Source: Linnemannia hyalina | Taxonomy: Eukaryota > Mortierellomycota > Mortierellomycetes > Mortierellales > Mortierellaceae | Length of the DNA stretch: 64,000 nucleotides | NCBI GenBank assembly: GCA_019671135.1 | Contig: JAHRHY010000001.1 | Span: 3,472,001 to 3,536,000, forward strand | Direction: 5' to 3' | Shown: positions 22,602 to 33,834 of the stretch, piece by piece | Numbering within the stretch: position 1 is the first letter of the stretch | Layout of the letters: the number at the start of each line of letters is the position of its first letter | The notes under the pieces: generated by a model | The model's input: only the letters and a program-made list of their open reading frames with translations | Told to the model about the DNA's origin: nothing | Databases searched by the model: none | Made by a program: the position numbers and the translations under genes

Positions 22602-25600
22602 GCCCTGGATGGTGGATCTCTTCTCCAGCTCGTGCCTTTGCGTTTAACAGAACCACCGCAACGACAGTACTAGACCTTGGTACGTCTGTCGACCCCATAC
22701 AGGTATGCCTCCAACCTTTGGCGACTGCAGCTCCATCAGTTTTTGCTGAAGGTGGTGGTGGTGCTGATGTTGGCGAGGGTCGCGGTAAGAAAAGCCATGG
22801 AGGTGATGAGGTGAGACTTGAGGGTGTGTATAAAGAAAACACAAAAAGAAAAAAGGTCCAGCGCGATAACAGGGGGTTATTATACCCGGACACATCCTTG
22901 AGGGACAAAAAGAAAAAAGGACAAGAAATTTTTTTATCGACCAAGACAAAAACGACACGCGCAATTGAACGCATAGATGAGCGTGGGAATGGGTTTGTTA
23001 TTGGCAAGGCAGGTTTTGTTAACGATAAGAGGGCGTGGGGTAAGGAGTGTTGCCTGCAAGGGTCATGCTCTGGTTCTTCTTCATCTTCTTTTCTTTCTTC
23101 TCTGTCCTTTTATGATTCCTTTTACGCGTCCTCTTCCTCTTCTTTTTCCTTTCCCGCTGCCGCAGAGTCGGATGTTTGTCCTGCCTTGCCTTGTGAGCCA
23201 CTTGTTACTTTTTCCTCCTCTTCTTCTTCCTCTTCTTCTTCTTTCTCTTCCAATCCTTTGTTATCTTCTCTTTTGTCGTCTGTGCCCCACTTGGGTGTAC
23301 CTTTCTCTTCCGATACCTCTCTTATTTTTGACGTTTCTTCTTTTATTGTCAATCAATCGTCTTCCCTCTTTATATCTTCTTCTCCTCCTATATTTCCTCC
23401 TCTTCTTTCTACTTCTTCTTTTTCCCTTGCCCCTCTTTCTTTGCTTCCCCTCTCTTCGTTCTCCAATTTCAACCCTCTTGATCTTTTCTCTGCGCCAATC
23501 TCTTCTATTCTCTTTGATCCTTCTCTCTCTTCTCTCTCTCCTCTCTCTCCTCTCTCTTCTCTCTCTTCTCTCTCTTCTCTTCCTTCTCTCCTCTCTCTCC
23601 CCCAGTCAATCTTTCCTCAGTCACCTTCTCCTCAGTCACCTTCTCCTTTACTCTCATCCACTCCTCCTTCGCTATTATCGTCTCCAGTCCTTTCGCAGGT
23701 CGTCGTTCCTGCTCCAGTCTCGAGTCCCGTCTCATCGCCGGCTCTTTCGCCTGTCACTGTTCCAACTCCAGTTTTGAGTCCCGGCCCTTCTCTGACAGGT
23801 ACTCCACCACCCAACACTCCTAACACTCCAACATGTCCCCCTACTCCAACATTCTCCCCCACTCCAGCAACTCTCACCACCCCCACTCCAGCAACTCTCA
23901 CCACCCCCTCACCTCTCCCGCCTGATACAACCGATCTTGTCTTTGAGCGAGCAGTCGACACACTGGACGACGCTTGCAGAGAGCGTCTCCTCCGTCCCGC
24001 GGCCGAATACGATGCCGAGATCCTTCGCATCAACAGCGACACCAGGAAAAAACAGTCGGCAGACAACACAAAGTATGATGGACTCAGAAGCCGATACCGG
24101 AGTCAACTTGCCAGGAAACCACAAGAACTGGCTGCCATTCTTTTGATGACCAATACTCAGGCCGACAACGCAGCCGCCCGCATCAAGTCAATTTCTAGTC
24201 GTCGCAAGACCGTCGCCCTTGGGATACGTCGCCGGGCCACCGAGGCCGTCAACGAATACCGTGCTCATCGCCTTGTCTCTCTTCGCTCGGATTTGGAGAT
24301 CAGGCTGACCAGGAAAGCAGAGGACTATCGATTGAGGGTGCAACAGCTGGAATCCTCCCAAGCCAGGAAACTGCAACAGCAGAAAGAAACAGAGGCACTC
24401 CATCAACAACACCAAGCCAGGAGACTGCAGCAGAAAGAGGAAAAGGAAGCACTCCGTCAACAACACCAAGCCAGGAGACTGCAGCAGAAAAAGGACAAGG
24501 AAGCACTCCGTCAACAACACCGCTTGGTCGTCGCTCGCCTAAAAGAGATCCTATCCAGCCTCAAGGAAACGAAACCACGATACAAACCAGCCTTTGACAC
24601 AGATGCTAGCTTTCCTTTGCAAGAACGCCATCAAGTTCAACCACCGCCTGTACCAGGACCCCCGACCACACAGATCGGCCCCTTTTGCCTGTCTCCAGTA
24701 GAGGCGGCGTCCATGCGCGTAGTTCAGGACACACACGTCGACAACTCCACCCCTCGCGTCCTGTACTCTGACGGATCTCTTCTGAACTCGGGAACGCTAG
24801 AAGTATCCCAGGCCTTTGGAGTGGTGGATCTCACTCAGGACAACCCTCTGACAGTACAAGGACGAACGGACGGTCACGCATCCTCGGCTAAGGCCGAGCT
24901 CATGGGCTTATTAGCCGCAGTCCTGTCAGCACCACCGGAACAGGACATTGTGGTCAAGCTGGACAATCAGTCAGTGGTGGATCAGTATAGTCGCCTGGTG
25001 AAGAATCGTCGGGACACCTTACCGAGGAAGCGATTCAGGAGTACATATGCGGGTATCTGGGCGGTGCTTTGTCAGGTTGTGGAATCTCGGCCAGGCGGGG
25101 TTGAGGTGGTGTGGATCAAAGGTCACAGCAACATCCACGGAAACGAACTTGCGGATCAGGCGGCGAAGGTGGCAGCACAGAGTGGTTCAGTGCCCTGGAT
25201 GGTGGATCTCACTCAACAGACGGATATCACGACCTTTGCACATTGTTACGGCGGGATTGTTGAAATCGATCTACGTCAGCTCCTCAAACAACAATCGACA
25301 ATCCGTCACCATCAGGCCTGGACGTCACAGAGGCGGGTCAAGAGGGCGATCCCTGACATCGAGGACGTGGAATGGAACTCGACCTTGGCTTATGTCCACG
25401 ACAGGCACGCAGTCTTCACCTTTTACAGCAACAGCAAGGACTCCCATCAAAGAACACATCACATCAAAAAGCTGCATGGAATGCTGCCCACTCTGAACTC
25501 CATGCAGGCTCGCAAGCCCAACCTGTACCCAACATGCGTGTGCCGACGATGCGAGCTCGAGAAGGAGGATAACGATCACGTCTGGAAATGCCCTTCGGCA

Positions 25601-26304
25601 GCTGAGACCACCACTGAGATCTGGAAGGAGGCCATGGGCAAGATTAATGAGTGGGGTGTGCAGGCGACAAACAGCTACAACGCAGCCAGGAAGCGGGAAT
25701 ACAAACGCGCGGTGGACAGAGGTCGTCAGGTACCGAGGCCAGTACCCATACACTGGTGGCCCCCTTCGGATGCAGATCATGTACGAGGATTTTCCTCCAT
25801 CGGTGGAGCTCGAGCCGTGCACAGCGGTAGTCCAGCTCTCGATCGAGACGAGAAACCGATGTGGAATGTGTCGGATCTCCTCCGCGGCATCACCCCCTTG
25901 AGCATGTTGACTGAATGGTCCGCGGTCTTCCGGACCCCAATGTCCATCGCCAAGACAGTCCTTCACAAGTTTGTTGGCTACCTGGAGGCGCAGGCCCGGA
26001 GCTGATCTGGAAACCTCGGTGCTCCGCGACGATCGCGTGGGAACAAAGCCAGGGCATCTCTGCCAAGGACAAGACATCCAAGTACACAGGCCCCCGAGGT
26101 GACTGGAGTCAAGGATACGGTTATATTACGCACGATGGTTTCTGTCCGTGTGGCGCTTCGCTAGCCACACATTGTGAAGGAAGGTGCCCTGGAGCGACCA
26201 AGGACCCACGCGCTGCTGACGAGCGGTTGTTGGAGAGTTTGTTAGGAAGGAGGAGGTTGTCAATGATGGAGAGGATGGGAAGAATCCCCTTCATTCGTAT
26301 CTAG
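22602..26304 (+). pseudogene. LINE-1 reading frame: Ser-rich region, coiled coil, RNase H, zinc tail
   Basis: The frame is open from within the Gypsy-1 LTR (22478) through the palindrome to a stop at 26005; inside LINE-1 the first ATG is only at 24146, so the 5' end is missing. Order: long Ser/Pro/Leu-rich low-complexity part (to about 23930), helical/coiled-coil part with three tandem ~21-aa repeats of the type ARRLQQKEEKEALRQQHQ (about 24360-24520), RNase H (YSDGS, AKAELMGLL, KLDNQS, KGHSNIHGNELADQAAK; about 24760-25180), then a CXXC-type motif CVCRRCELEKEDNDHVWKC. A one-base frameshift near 25999 moves the conserved tail (ELIWKPRCS, then CPCGASLATHCEGRCPG) to another frame ending at 26304. 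RNase H in known I/Tad-type LINEs follows the RT; here the RT is absent, so the copy could not move by itself. Confidence 0.7.
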
Positions 26305-26499
26305 TTTTATTTTCTTCCGTTTAAGCTGTGAAGAGCAGCGACAATTGTTGCGCAGAGCCAGGTTCTGGACCGGACTGCGACTGGTGGATGGTGCACTGAA
26401 GAGTTTGGTCTGTAGTTCCCTTTTACTTCCAAATAACTTCTCTATGCTGTTTGTTAGAGAAATAAAATTGTGTACGAAAAAAAAAAAAAAAAAAAAAAA
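22602..26499 (+). mobile_element. LINE-1: 5'-truncated LINE-like element with RNase H and poly(A)
   Basis: Inserted 75 bp upstream of the right-arm tRNA-Arg, exactly where the left arm is continuous (GCAGCTCCTC|AATCGATTCC). Ends in 23 A (26477-26499). No target duplication is visible. The first 19 nt match an internal stretch at 25192-25210, so the 5' junction may be a template-switch product. A truncated relative sits at 45568-45921. No reverse transcriptase motif (F/YADD) is found. Confidence 0.8.
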
Positions 26500-26574
26500 T
26501 CGATTCCGATTGGCTGAGCAAAGGTTGGAGACCCGGCTGCCGGGCTCTCCAGCCTAGGAAAAGAGAACGCATTC
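26498..26574 (+). repeat. Right arm of palindrome, tRNA-Arg 5' flank
   Basis: Reverse complement of 15950-16022. Starts right after the LINE-1 poly(A) and runs to the first base of the tRNA fragment. Contains its own short GC-rich palindrome (CCCGGCTGCCGGG). Confidence 0.9.
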
Positions 26575-26598
26575 GGTCTGCTGGCCCAATGGAAAGGC
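26575..26598 (+). tRNA. First 24 nt of tRNA-Arg, left target duplication of LINE-2
   Basis: Identical to the first 24 nt of the intact tRNA at 36789. The sequence then leaves the tRNA in the D-arm region and enters LINE-2. Because it lacks the anticodon and T-arm it cannot make a tRNA. The pair 26575-26598 / 36789-36812 is read as the target-site duplication. Confidence 0.88.
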
Positions 26599-29500
26599 AT
26601 CACTTGGAACTGAGCGACACGGCGGTTCGTAACTACGACCCGACAGAGGATGAACATATTCCAGTTGACGATCCTGATCGCCTTTGGTTTACACTGGTAC
26701 ATGATCGAGGGGGAGCAATGACCCTTACACGTATCGACTACATCTTTGTTTCTACTCATATGCACAAACGGACGTCCCGCTACAAAGTGGAGACATGTGA
26801 AGGAAAAGTGAGCGATCACCGTATGGTATCGGTTACTATTAACTCTTCACGCACAGAACGCAATCACGCTCTGCCATCAATAGATGTACGGATCCTCCCT
26901 GATCCTATTTTTCAACAACAGATCCGTTCTAATTTGGTGACCCTGTTACAAACGCGACAAGACAACCCTCAAAAGTGGTCGACACCAAGTGCGTTTTGGG
27001 AGTTTGCTAAAAAAGAATTTTTGCGACTAGGTCTCTCTTTTGCAAAAAAGAAAAGACAGGCTAATCGCCAACAACAACACGACATTACCAACGGCATTTT
27101 GCAATGCGACAAGGCCTTGGAGCGCGACCCAAGCGACATGGGAGCCCTGCGAGAAAAAACAAAAAAACAACAAGAGGCGGTGGAGTATCAGGCACGTCGT
27201 ATGGATCATGTGGCTTTAATGTCCAAAGTGAAATACTTGGAGGAGGGCGAGAAAGCCTCGCCCTTCTTCACGAAGCGACTAATCTCTTCTCAACGCCGCA
27301 AACAAATAGAGTCTCTCCGGGATGACGATGGTCATGTTTCTGAGGATCCCAAAGTCATTGCTTCTATCGCACGTAACTTTTACGAGCGGCTCTACTCATC
27401 AGAGGACACTAGTGCGGATGCTCAGGAAACACTGTTGACTGAGATTCGAACACAGGTGCCGGCGGAAGCAAAGACTAGGCTGGACTCGGACTTGACGCTT
27501 GTGGAGATCACATCTGCGATTAGATCGATGGCATATCGATCCTCCCCTGGCTCGGACGGTATACCATACGAGTTTTACAAGCACTTTTCCAAGGAAGTGG
27601 CCCCGCTTCTACTCGAGGTGTTCAACGCGATCACTGCCACTGAGGGTGTCCTTCCCAAGTCACATCGTCACTCTTTAACTACTTTACTGTACAAGAAGGG
27701 TGATGCAGACGAGATTAAGAACTATCGGCCCATTTCGTTGACACAATGTGACTACAAAATATTCACAAAGGTGCTAACGAACAGGATCAACCCCGTCGCC
27801 GACCACCTGATAGGCGGGTGGCAGACAGGGTTCATTCCAGGGCGCCAGGGCCACGACAACGTGTTGACATTGGACCTGGTTGCGTCGGCTTTACACAAGG
27901 GGGATAGGGGTCATGGTGCTCTTCTTTCTCTTGATCAAGAAAAAGCATATGACCGGGTGGAGTGGCCATACCTCCACAGAGTGCTGGATCGGTTTGGATT
28001 TGGTCCGCGCCTTCGGGGGTGGATCAAAGCATGCTATACCAACCTCTTTGCCACGATTATACTGAGAGGCAAACAATCCGAGAGATATAATGTCTTTCGT
28101 GGATTGCGTCAGGGTGATCCCCTGGTACCAATCTTGTTCAATTTTGTCCTTGAACCTTTTTTATTATATTACAATAGCCATGCCGTCGGTTGTGTGCAGG
28201 GTCCCTCTGCCTTTCGAGTGTCTGCCTTTGCGGACGATACTACGCTCGGAATGGGACCCCGAGACAAGAGGGTGGCTCTAAAAGCTATTGATCTACACGA
28301 ACAAGCCTCTGGAGCCAAGGTCAATGTCCAAAAGACAGAGATCATCCCTCTCACGGAGGCATCTTCCCGGTTGATGGCCATCCCCGGCTATGTGATGAAA
28401 GACTTTGAGGCTCCATTTACCCATCTTGGAGTTGTCATTCAGCCTGGTGGTCGCGACATTGCGGTGATTGAGAAGGATATCCTGCTCCACCTCCGGCGGA
28501 GCGCGTAGATGATGTTTACAAGACGTCTGTCGTTCACTGGAAAGATAACCGTTCTCAACACATACCTCCTATCCAAAATATGGCATGTTGCCCCTTTTTA
28601 CGATTTTTCTACCTCCTTCTATGGACAAATAGATAAAATCTGCAAGCGTCTGCTCTGGAACTCTGGTCAGGCCAGAGTGAACCTCGCGTGGTTCCAACGG
28701 CCAAAGTCGGAAGGTGGATATGGCCTCATCCATGTCCAACACCAGGTCATTGCGCTCAAAGCCAAGTTCATGGCTCGCATGGCCGTGTCAGAACCCAAAT
28801 GGCACGACCTCTTTATCCTGGCCGCACAAGAAGCCTACGACTTTACCACTCCAGGGCAGACCAAAACCTACCTCAGACTACCCCGATGGCGAGACCCTGT
28901 CGACGACACCCCCATCCAGGAGGTGCTACCGTTGATCGAGGCCTATTCCTCCTTGGAACCCAAGCGAGCGATCGTCATTGATGAAACCACCAACCGGGCG
29001 GTGAACGAAATCGTGGTTGCCGGCAAGACTCCTGTGCGCATGTACAAAGTCCAAACCGCACGCCGCTTTCTGGACGAAAAGTATCTTGCTGTTTGGACCA
29101 ACGAGGCCACAAACCGCAAGATCTACTTGCGACCGCCCATCTCCATCCACATGCGATGGACAGACGATCATTACAACTCCAACATCCCTACCGTCACTCT
29201 GTCTGACGAAGAATGGCACACGACATGGGAGCGAATGCACTCCAAGCATCGCCAACCCAAGGAAAAAGAGTTTATGTTTATGTTGTCCCATCGTGTAATT
29301 TTTACTAATGGTGTTAAAGCCCTTTTTGCTGATTTGCCTAGACCTGTCGAGCCCCATTGTCGTCGATGTCCGCCGATACCCCCATCGCTGGTCGCCCCAC
29401 TCGAATCACGCCGTCATGCGTTCTATGACTGTGTCATAGTGCAGGAGGAATGGACACGGATGCACAAGTGGATCCGTGAGATATTCCCCAATCTCCTTCT

Positions 29501-29879
29501 CCCTTCCTCTCTTCTGCAAGACACCATGTGTTGGCCTGCCATTCCCCACCTCCCTCCTATCGTCATTCACCTCCACTCTACCGTCATGTTCACTATATGG
29601 CGCACATACTGTGCGCTGGGGGACGGAGAGATCCTGGAGGCTGAGGAGTTGCGGTGGAAGATTGTGCACGCCTTCAAAGCTCGAGTCAAGGCCGAGCTGA
29701 GCCGAGCCCACCAAAAGAAACTGCGAGCGGCGCAACGCCCCCAGCCCCGAGTCCAAGCCGGAGGCGACAGCGATGGGTACGACCCGGTCGGAGCCGCGAT
29801 CAAGATATGGCACCACCCGCCATTCATCGAGATGACCCGGGACGGGGTCTCGATGGGGGACCTCTGGTTCCAAACCTGA
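26599..29879 (+). pseudogene. LINE-2 ORF2: partial endonuclease plus reverse transcriptase, with nonsense codon
   Basis: Frame continuous from 26589 (its ATG lies in the tRNA fragment) to 29879 except for one in-frame TAG at 28506-28508. Order: C-terminal part of an APE-type endonuclease (LTRIDYIFVS, VSDHRMVSV), helical linker, reverse transcriptase with YRPISLTQCDYKIFTKVL, LLSLDQEKAYDRVEW, RGLRQGDPL and FADDTTLGM, then after the stop RLSFTGKITVLNTYLLSKIWH and a Cys/His motif (HCRRCPP...HAFYDC). No RNase H. The missing endonuclease N-terminus and the stop make it inactive; in the family this protein nicks target DNA and primes cDNA synthesis there. Confidence 0.85.
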
Positions 29880-30604
29880 GGTCGCAGCACAGCTCAATTT
29901 TTTTTTTTCTGTTTTTTTGTGTTTTGTTACTCTCCGAGTTTTCCTGCGTTGTTTCATCGTATTTCCGATTTTTTGGAGGTGGGGTGAGGGATGAATGAAG
30001 AAAAGAGGGTGAAGAAAAGCGTGAAAAGAGAAAAGAAAGATGGTGTGTGTGTGTCTTTTTAACTTTTATTATTATTTAACGTTTGCAGTCCCTGTTCCAA
30101 AATGGATCAAGGATGCAAAAGGAGGGAGAGGGTGTGTGTCCGTGCTCATTTTTCCTTTTTCCTTCCAATTTCGCCCAAATGCACTGCGTCAGTGCTTGTT
30201 ACTTTGTTACAAGAGTCTTATCGTCCGAATAAGACTCCATTCTTCTATGTCTCTTTCTGCTCTCTTTTCCTTTTTTTCACTATTTCTTCCTTCTTCTACT
30301 TTTTAATTTTCAATTCTCTTTTCTTTTCTCAACTCTCTTTATATACTTTTTGCTCCCCCTTTTCGTTCGAGGAGCCCTGATAACGGTGCAGGTTCGGTGT
30401 GTCTTTCTTGGTTCTCAAAACAACGGTATATGAAGAGCTCTGGGATGGAGGAAGAGGGGGATTGAGAGACGAGTAGGGGGTCAAAGGGGGAAATCGGTGC
30501 AAAAGGAACAGCAGGGGAGCCAGACCATGGAGAGTGTGTCTTGTCCAACCGTGAAGTCATCCTCCTCCTCTTTACGGATCCACTAGGGATGCCCTCCTCC
30601 CTAT
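29880..30604 (+). other. LINE-2 3' region up to the nested element
   Basis: No coding frame. T-rich and pyrimidine-rich stretches typical of a 3' UTR; continues after the nested element at 36414. Confidence 0.55.
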
Positions 30605-31101
30605 GCGGCCCCTTCATGTGCAGAGGATATAAAAAGGCATATAAAAAATATCCAAAGCCCAAGGAACGGAGTGTTTACTTCCATAACTGACATATCTCTT
30701 CATAGTGGGCAACAGAACACAGAATAAAATAGCAATAGACAGCACATGTTTTTTTAAAATGTAATCTCTCCCCTGTATTTCGCCCCAAAGATACAGTTGA
30801 GAGTACAAGTGCTTTAGATGATGACATACAAGAACTACTCTGGCGAATCTTGCAGTGAGGGTTACAGGTTAATAGTAGATGGACATATTCAAGAGTGTGG
30901 TGTGCGAAAAATAAGAAGACTTTGTTGTTTGGAGAATAGGTTGGTGTTTAGTAGGATAGTTAAACAAAAAATGTTACAATGGTTGTCTTATATGCTTGGT
31001 ATCATATATACATTCTCATCCCATAGTCGCTATGGATATTGTCGAGATCTACAGAGATGTAACAAACACCATATGATAACTTGGACGTGAAAGGCCTCCT
31101 A
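30605..31101. repeat. 497-bp terminal direct repeat, left copy
   Basis: Starts GCGGCCCCTTCATGTGCA and ends TGGACGTGAAAGGCCTCCTA. The start and the reverse complement of the end agree at about 15 of 18 positions, so each repeat has imperfect inverted ends of its own. TATAAAAAGG at 30628. No difference from the right copy was noticed by eye. Confidence 0.9.
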
Positions 31102-31572
31102 GGTGAATGTTTTAAAAAAATATGGGTAATGCAATAATGGTGAGGGTGCATGCATTGTGGAACGTCTCAGATGAAGTTATCGTGGTTTTTATAATGTTTG
31201 ATGTAACATACTTTGTAGGAAGTTACGATTGTTATAATATTTGTTGATATGCGGCCTCCTATACAGATCGTTGGTAAATATGCCAATGGTGAAAAAATAA
31301 ATGTCATAAAGAGTGCATGCATTGTAGAACATATTAGATATAGTTATTGTAATTTTCGTAATGTTAAATATAAGTAGATTGTGGATAAACACCACTGTGA
31401 TCAAGAAAGAAATATTGTAAATTGTGCAAAGGATGGTGGAAGTTTTTAAAAAGATGGGTAATATATCTGGTGAATCTCATTGGAAGGGACGAGGATAATA
31501 TTACATGTGTATTCCATATATAAAAGCTTTATTTGTGCAAGTGGTATATCTACAGTTTTTAAAATTCTTGAT
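31102..31572. repeat. Subterminal region with imperfect direct repeats
   Basis: Two similar blocks at about 31138-31210 and 31290-31380, each with GTGCATGCATTGT.GAAC followed by AGATAT/GA.GTTAT and TTTTTATAATG or TTTTCGTAATG. Such subterminal repeats are typical binding sites for transposases; here that role is inferred only. It also forms the 3' flank of the 753-aa gene. Confidence 0.5.
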
Positions 31573-33834
31573 CTACTCTTCTGCGGTCTCAAATGTTACT
31601 TCAAGAGGCTTCTTTTCTTCCATCGTACTTTTCTCTTTGGCTTGAATACTATCTAATACACTTTGCACTATGGTTTTTCTGTTGTTAGATCCTTCTTTTG
31701 CAAACTTACATAATATATCGGAATGTGGTTCGCGGGAACCAAACTTATCCATGTGCCATGTTTCGTAGTTGGAATAATCTTTCTCCAACAAACCTAGGTG
31801 AAAAATTAGTTCTTTTTCTTCTGCATTACCATCTGCCGAAACGTATTCCTCGCGGAGTTCTTCTTCGATAGCTGTTATTTTGCTATATACTTCTCCCATT
31901 GCCTTCAGAAAATCATGATGGTCTTTTGTAGTGTAAACACTTGAGGCATTCACATTTTCGCTTTCCATAGGTCCACCATCTTCTAGAGTTTTCTTAACAT
32001 CCGACTCTTGCACCTCATCATCTACTTTTTCTACAAGTTCATCTAAAGTTTCCTTAATATTCGACTCTTGCACCTCATCATCTATTTTTTCTACCGGTTC
32101 ACCTTTCTCTGTCGACCTATCCTTAGACCATTGTGGCTTAAAGCCCATAGCGAAGATCTTTTCTTTTTCCTTTTGGTTAAGATTATCATAGTCGACATTC
32201 TCTGCACTAATGTGGTCATCAGTCACCAAGCCAACTACAATGTTTTGCTTGCGGATCTTGAGAATGTGCTTTCCATTTACAAGTACATTCTTGGAATACT
32301 CCAATTGCTGCTTGTGAAACCTTTTCCATTTCATCTTGGATATATCTGTCGGTCCTTCCACTGGTAGTTCCTCTTCTACTTCGACCTCCTCGTTGAAAAG
32401 CATCTTTCTCTCTTCATCAGACATTTCTTGAAGTTTCATCTTGCTAAGCATGGAGCGTTCCAAGATATCCATCTCTGGAACATCACCACCGCCACGCAGA
32501 TGATCAAGCGTAAACAGGCCAACGTATGTATTCTTTCCACATAGCTTGACAATGTACTTAGCCTTCATCGTAAAGTTAGTTGCATACTCAAGCATGTCGT
32601 TATTAGGATGAACCATCCATCCTCCATCCTTTGCAAGTGGTATGTCTTTCTCTGATCTAATGTTACGCACCGTTGTGGCCAGTGCAAATGTGTGTTCATC
32701 TTTTTCATCCTTAGAAACATCTACATTAGAAGATGGCTCTGCATTTTTGGGCATCTCTGAATGCCTTTTCTTTCGAGAAGTCTTCTTCTCATCATCCTTA
32801 GATGGCTTTTTATGAGATAGTTTTTCATCAGGGTTATCCTTAGAGGTATCATCTCCAGATTCTACATCAGGTCTGTTATTGGACTTGCCATCATCAGAGT
32901 CTTTATCTTTAGAGGAATCATCGTCAGAGTCAGCATTATCAGACGTATCACCATCATCTGTATCATCGTCAGAATTCTCATCAGCAGAAGACTCTTCTAT
33001 TTTTTCTACATCTGCTGAAGTTGCCTCTTGAAGACCCATCTTGGCCAATATGCGTGCCTCTTTCTCAGATATTTCTGGCGCAGGGAGATTCTTGCCCATG
33101 AGCTTAGGTGGACACAATGCAATGTAGAGATTCTTTTCCTTTAGCCTAATAATGTACTTGCCATTTACAGTAAAGCTTTTTGCATACAGGAAAGCTGGAT
33201 TAGTTGCATAACGCGTCCATATACATGTATTAGCGAGTGGTACATTTTTCTTGGACGTTATGTCAACTACCTTTGGACTCAACGGAAAGGAGACGGCAAT
33301 TATATCTTCTTCATCATCATCATCGGACGGCTCTTCATCCGATGACTCCTGCTTGTTTCTCTTTCGCTTCTTTGGTTCTTCATCCTCGGAAGTCATATCG
33401 TCATCGGAAGACACAAACTTAGAAGTATGTGTCTTCTTTAAAGCCTTGGAAGACTTAGTACGCTTGTCGACAGGTGCGTTGTTGTTACTACGTTTTATAT
33501 AACCTCTATCTTGATCTTGATGACGTCCACAGTATGTTTGACCAAGTTTGGCTACACTACCACAATTAGCACCCTTAATAGTTGTGCCTTGACACTTGCG
33601 CGCAGGATCGTGGACATAACAATGCATGCCTTCATCATCAACTTCCTTCATGCATTTGCGCTTGGACTTGGTGCACTTTTCTCCACAAAAGTAGTATCTC
33701 TCTACTTCCTCATCCTCATCAAGCGCCTTAAAGATCTTATTTGCATCTTTCTTGTTAAACTCCACTCCCTTCTTAGAGGAGAATGTCTCAAAGGCCTTGG
33801 TGATGAGCTCGATTGTAAGCTGAACGTACTTCAT
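31573..33834 (-). CDS. 753-aa acidic protein: two Cys/His modules and a triplicated domain
   Basis: Single frame starting MKYVQLTIELITKAF. Residues 50-75 form C-X3-C-X6-C-X10-C-X2-H and 81-105 form C-X9-C-X10-C-X2-H (CQGTTIKGANC, YCGRHQ), a putative metal-binding pair. Then a basic/acidic linker and three copies of an unrecognised ~75-80-aa domain at about 189-271, 389-471 and 498-567: PLAxxxxW..., YAxxFTxxxKYIxxL, KNxYxxL, EIxExExxxLxKMxLQE; the third copy keeps VNGKHILKI and IVVGLV. Acidic Asp/Ser-rich spacers separate them. The C-terminus is helical. The Cys module resembles those scattered through large DNA viruses and phages, which is only a resemblance. Encoded downstream of, and in line with, the transposase gene. 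Possible roles are DNA or chromatin binding in transposition; nothing proves this. Confidence 0.8.
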   Translation of the reverse strand: MKYVQLTIELITKAFETFSSKKGVEFNKKDANKIFKALDEDEEVERYYFCGEKCTKSKRKCMKEVDDEGMHCYVHDPARKCQGTTIKGANCGSVAKLGQTYCGRHQDQDRGYIKRSNNNAPVDKRTKSSKALKKTHTSKFVSSDDDMTSEDEEPKKRKRNKQESSDEEPSDDDDEEDIIAVSFPLSPKVVDITSKKNVPLANTCIWTRYATNPAFLYAKSFTVNGKYIIRLKEKNLYIALCPPKLMGKNLPAPEISEKEARILAKMGLQEATSADVEKIEESSADENSDDDTDDGDTSDNADSDDDSSKDKDSDDGKSNNRPDVESGDDTSKDNPDEKLSHKKPSKDDEKKTSRKKRHSEMPKNAEPSSNVDVSKDEKDEHTFALATTVRNIRSEKDIPLAKDGGWMVHPNNDMLEYATNFTMKAKYIVKLCGKNTYVGLFTLDHLRGGGDVPEMDILERSMLSKMKLQEMSDEERKMLFNEEVEVEEELPVEGPTDISKMKWKRFHKQQLEYSKNVLVNGKHILKIRKQNIVVGLVTDDHISAENVDYDNLNQKEKEKIFAMGFKPQWSKDRSTEKGEPVEKIDDEVQESNIKETLDELVEKVDDEVQESDVKKTLEDGGPMESENVNASSVYTTKDHHDFLKAMGEVYSKITAIEEELREEYVSADGNAEEKELIFHLGLLEKDYSNYETWHMDKFGSREPHSDILCKFAKEGSNNRKTIVQSVLDSIQAKEKSTMEEKKPLEVTFETAEE

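Noticed and set aside
26575..26598. Functional tRNA at the LINE-2 left border
   Set aside because: Only the first 24 nt are present, with no anticodon or T-arm.
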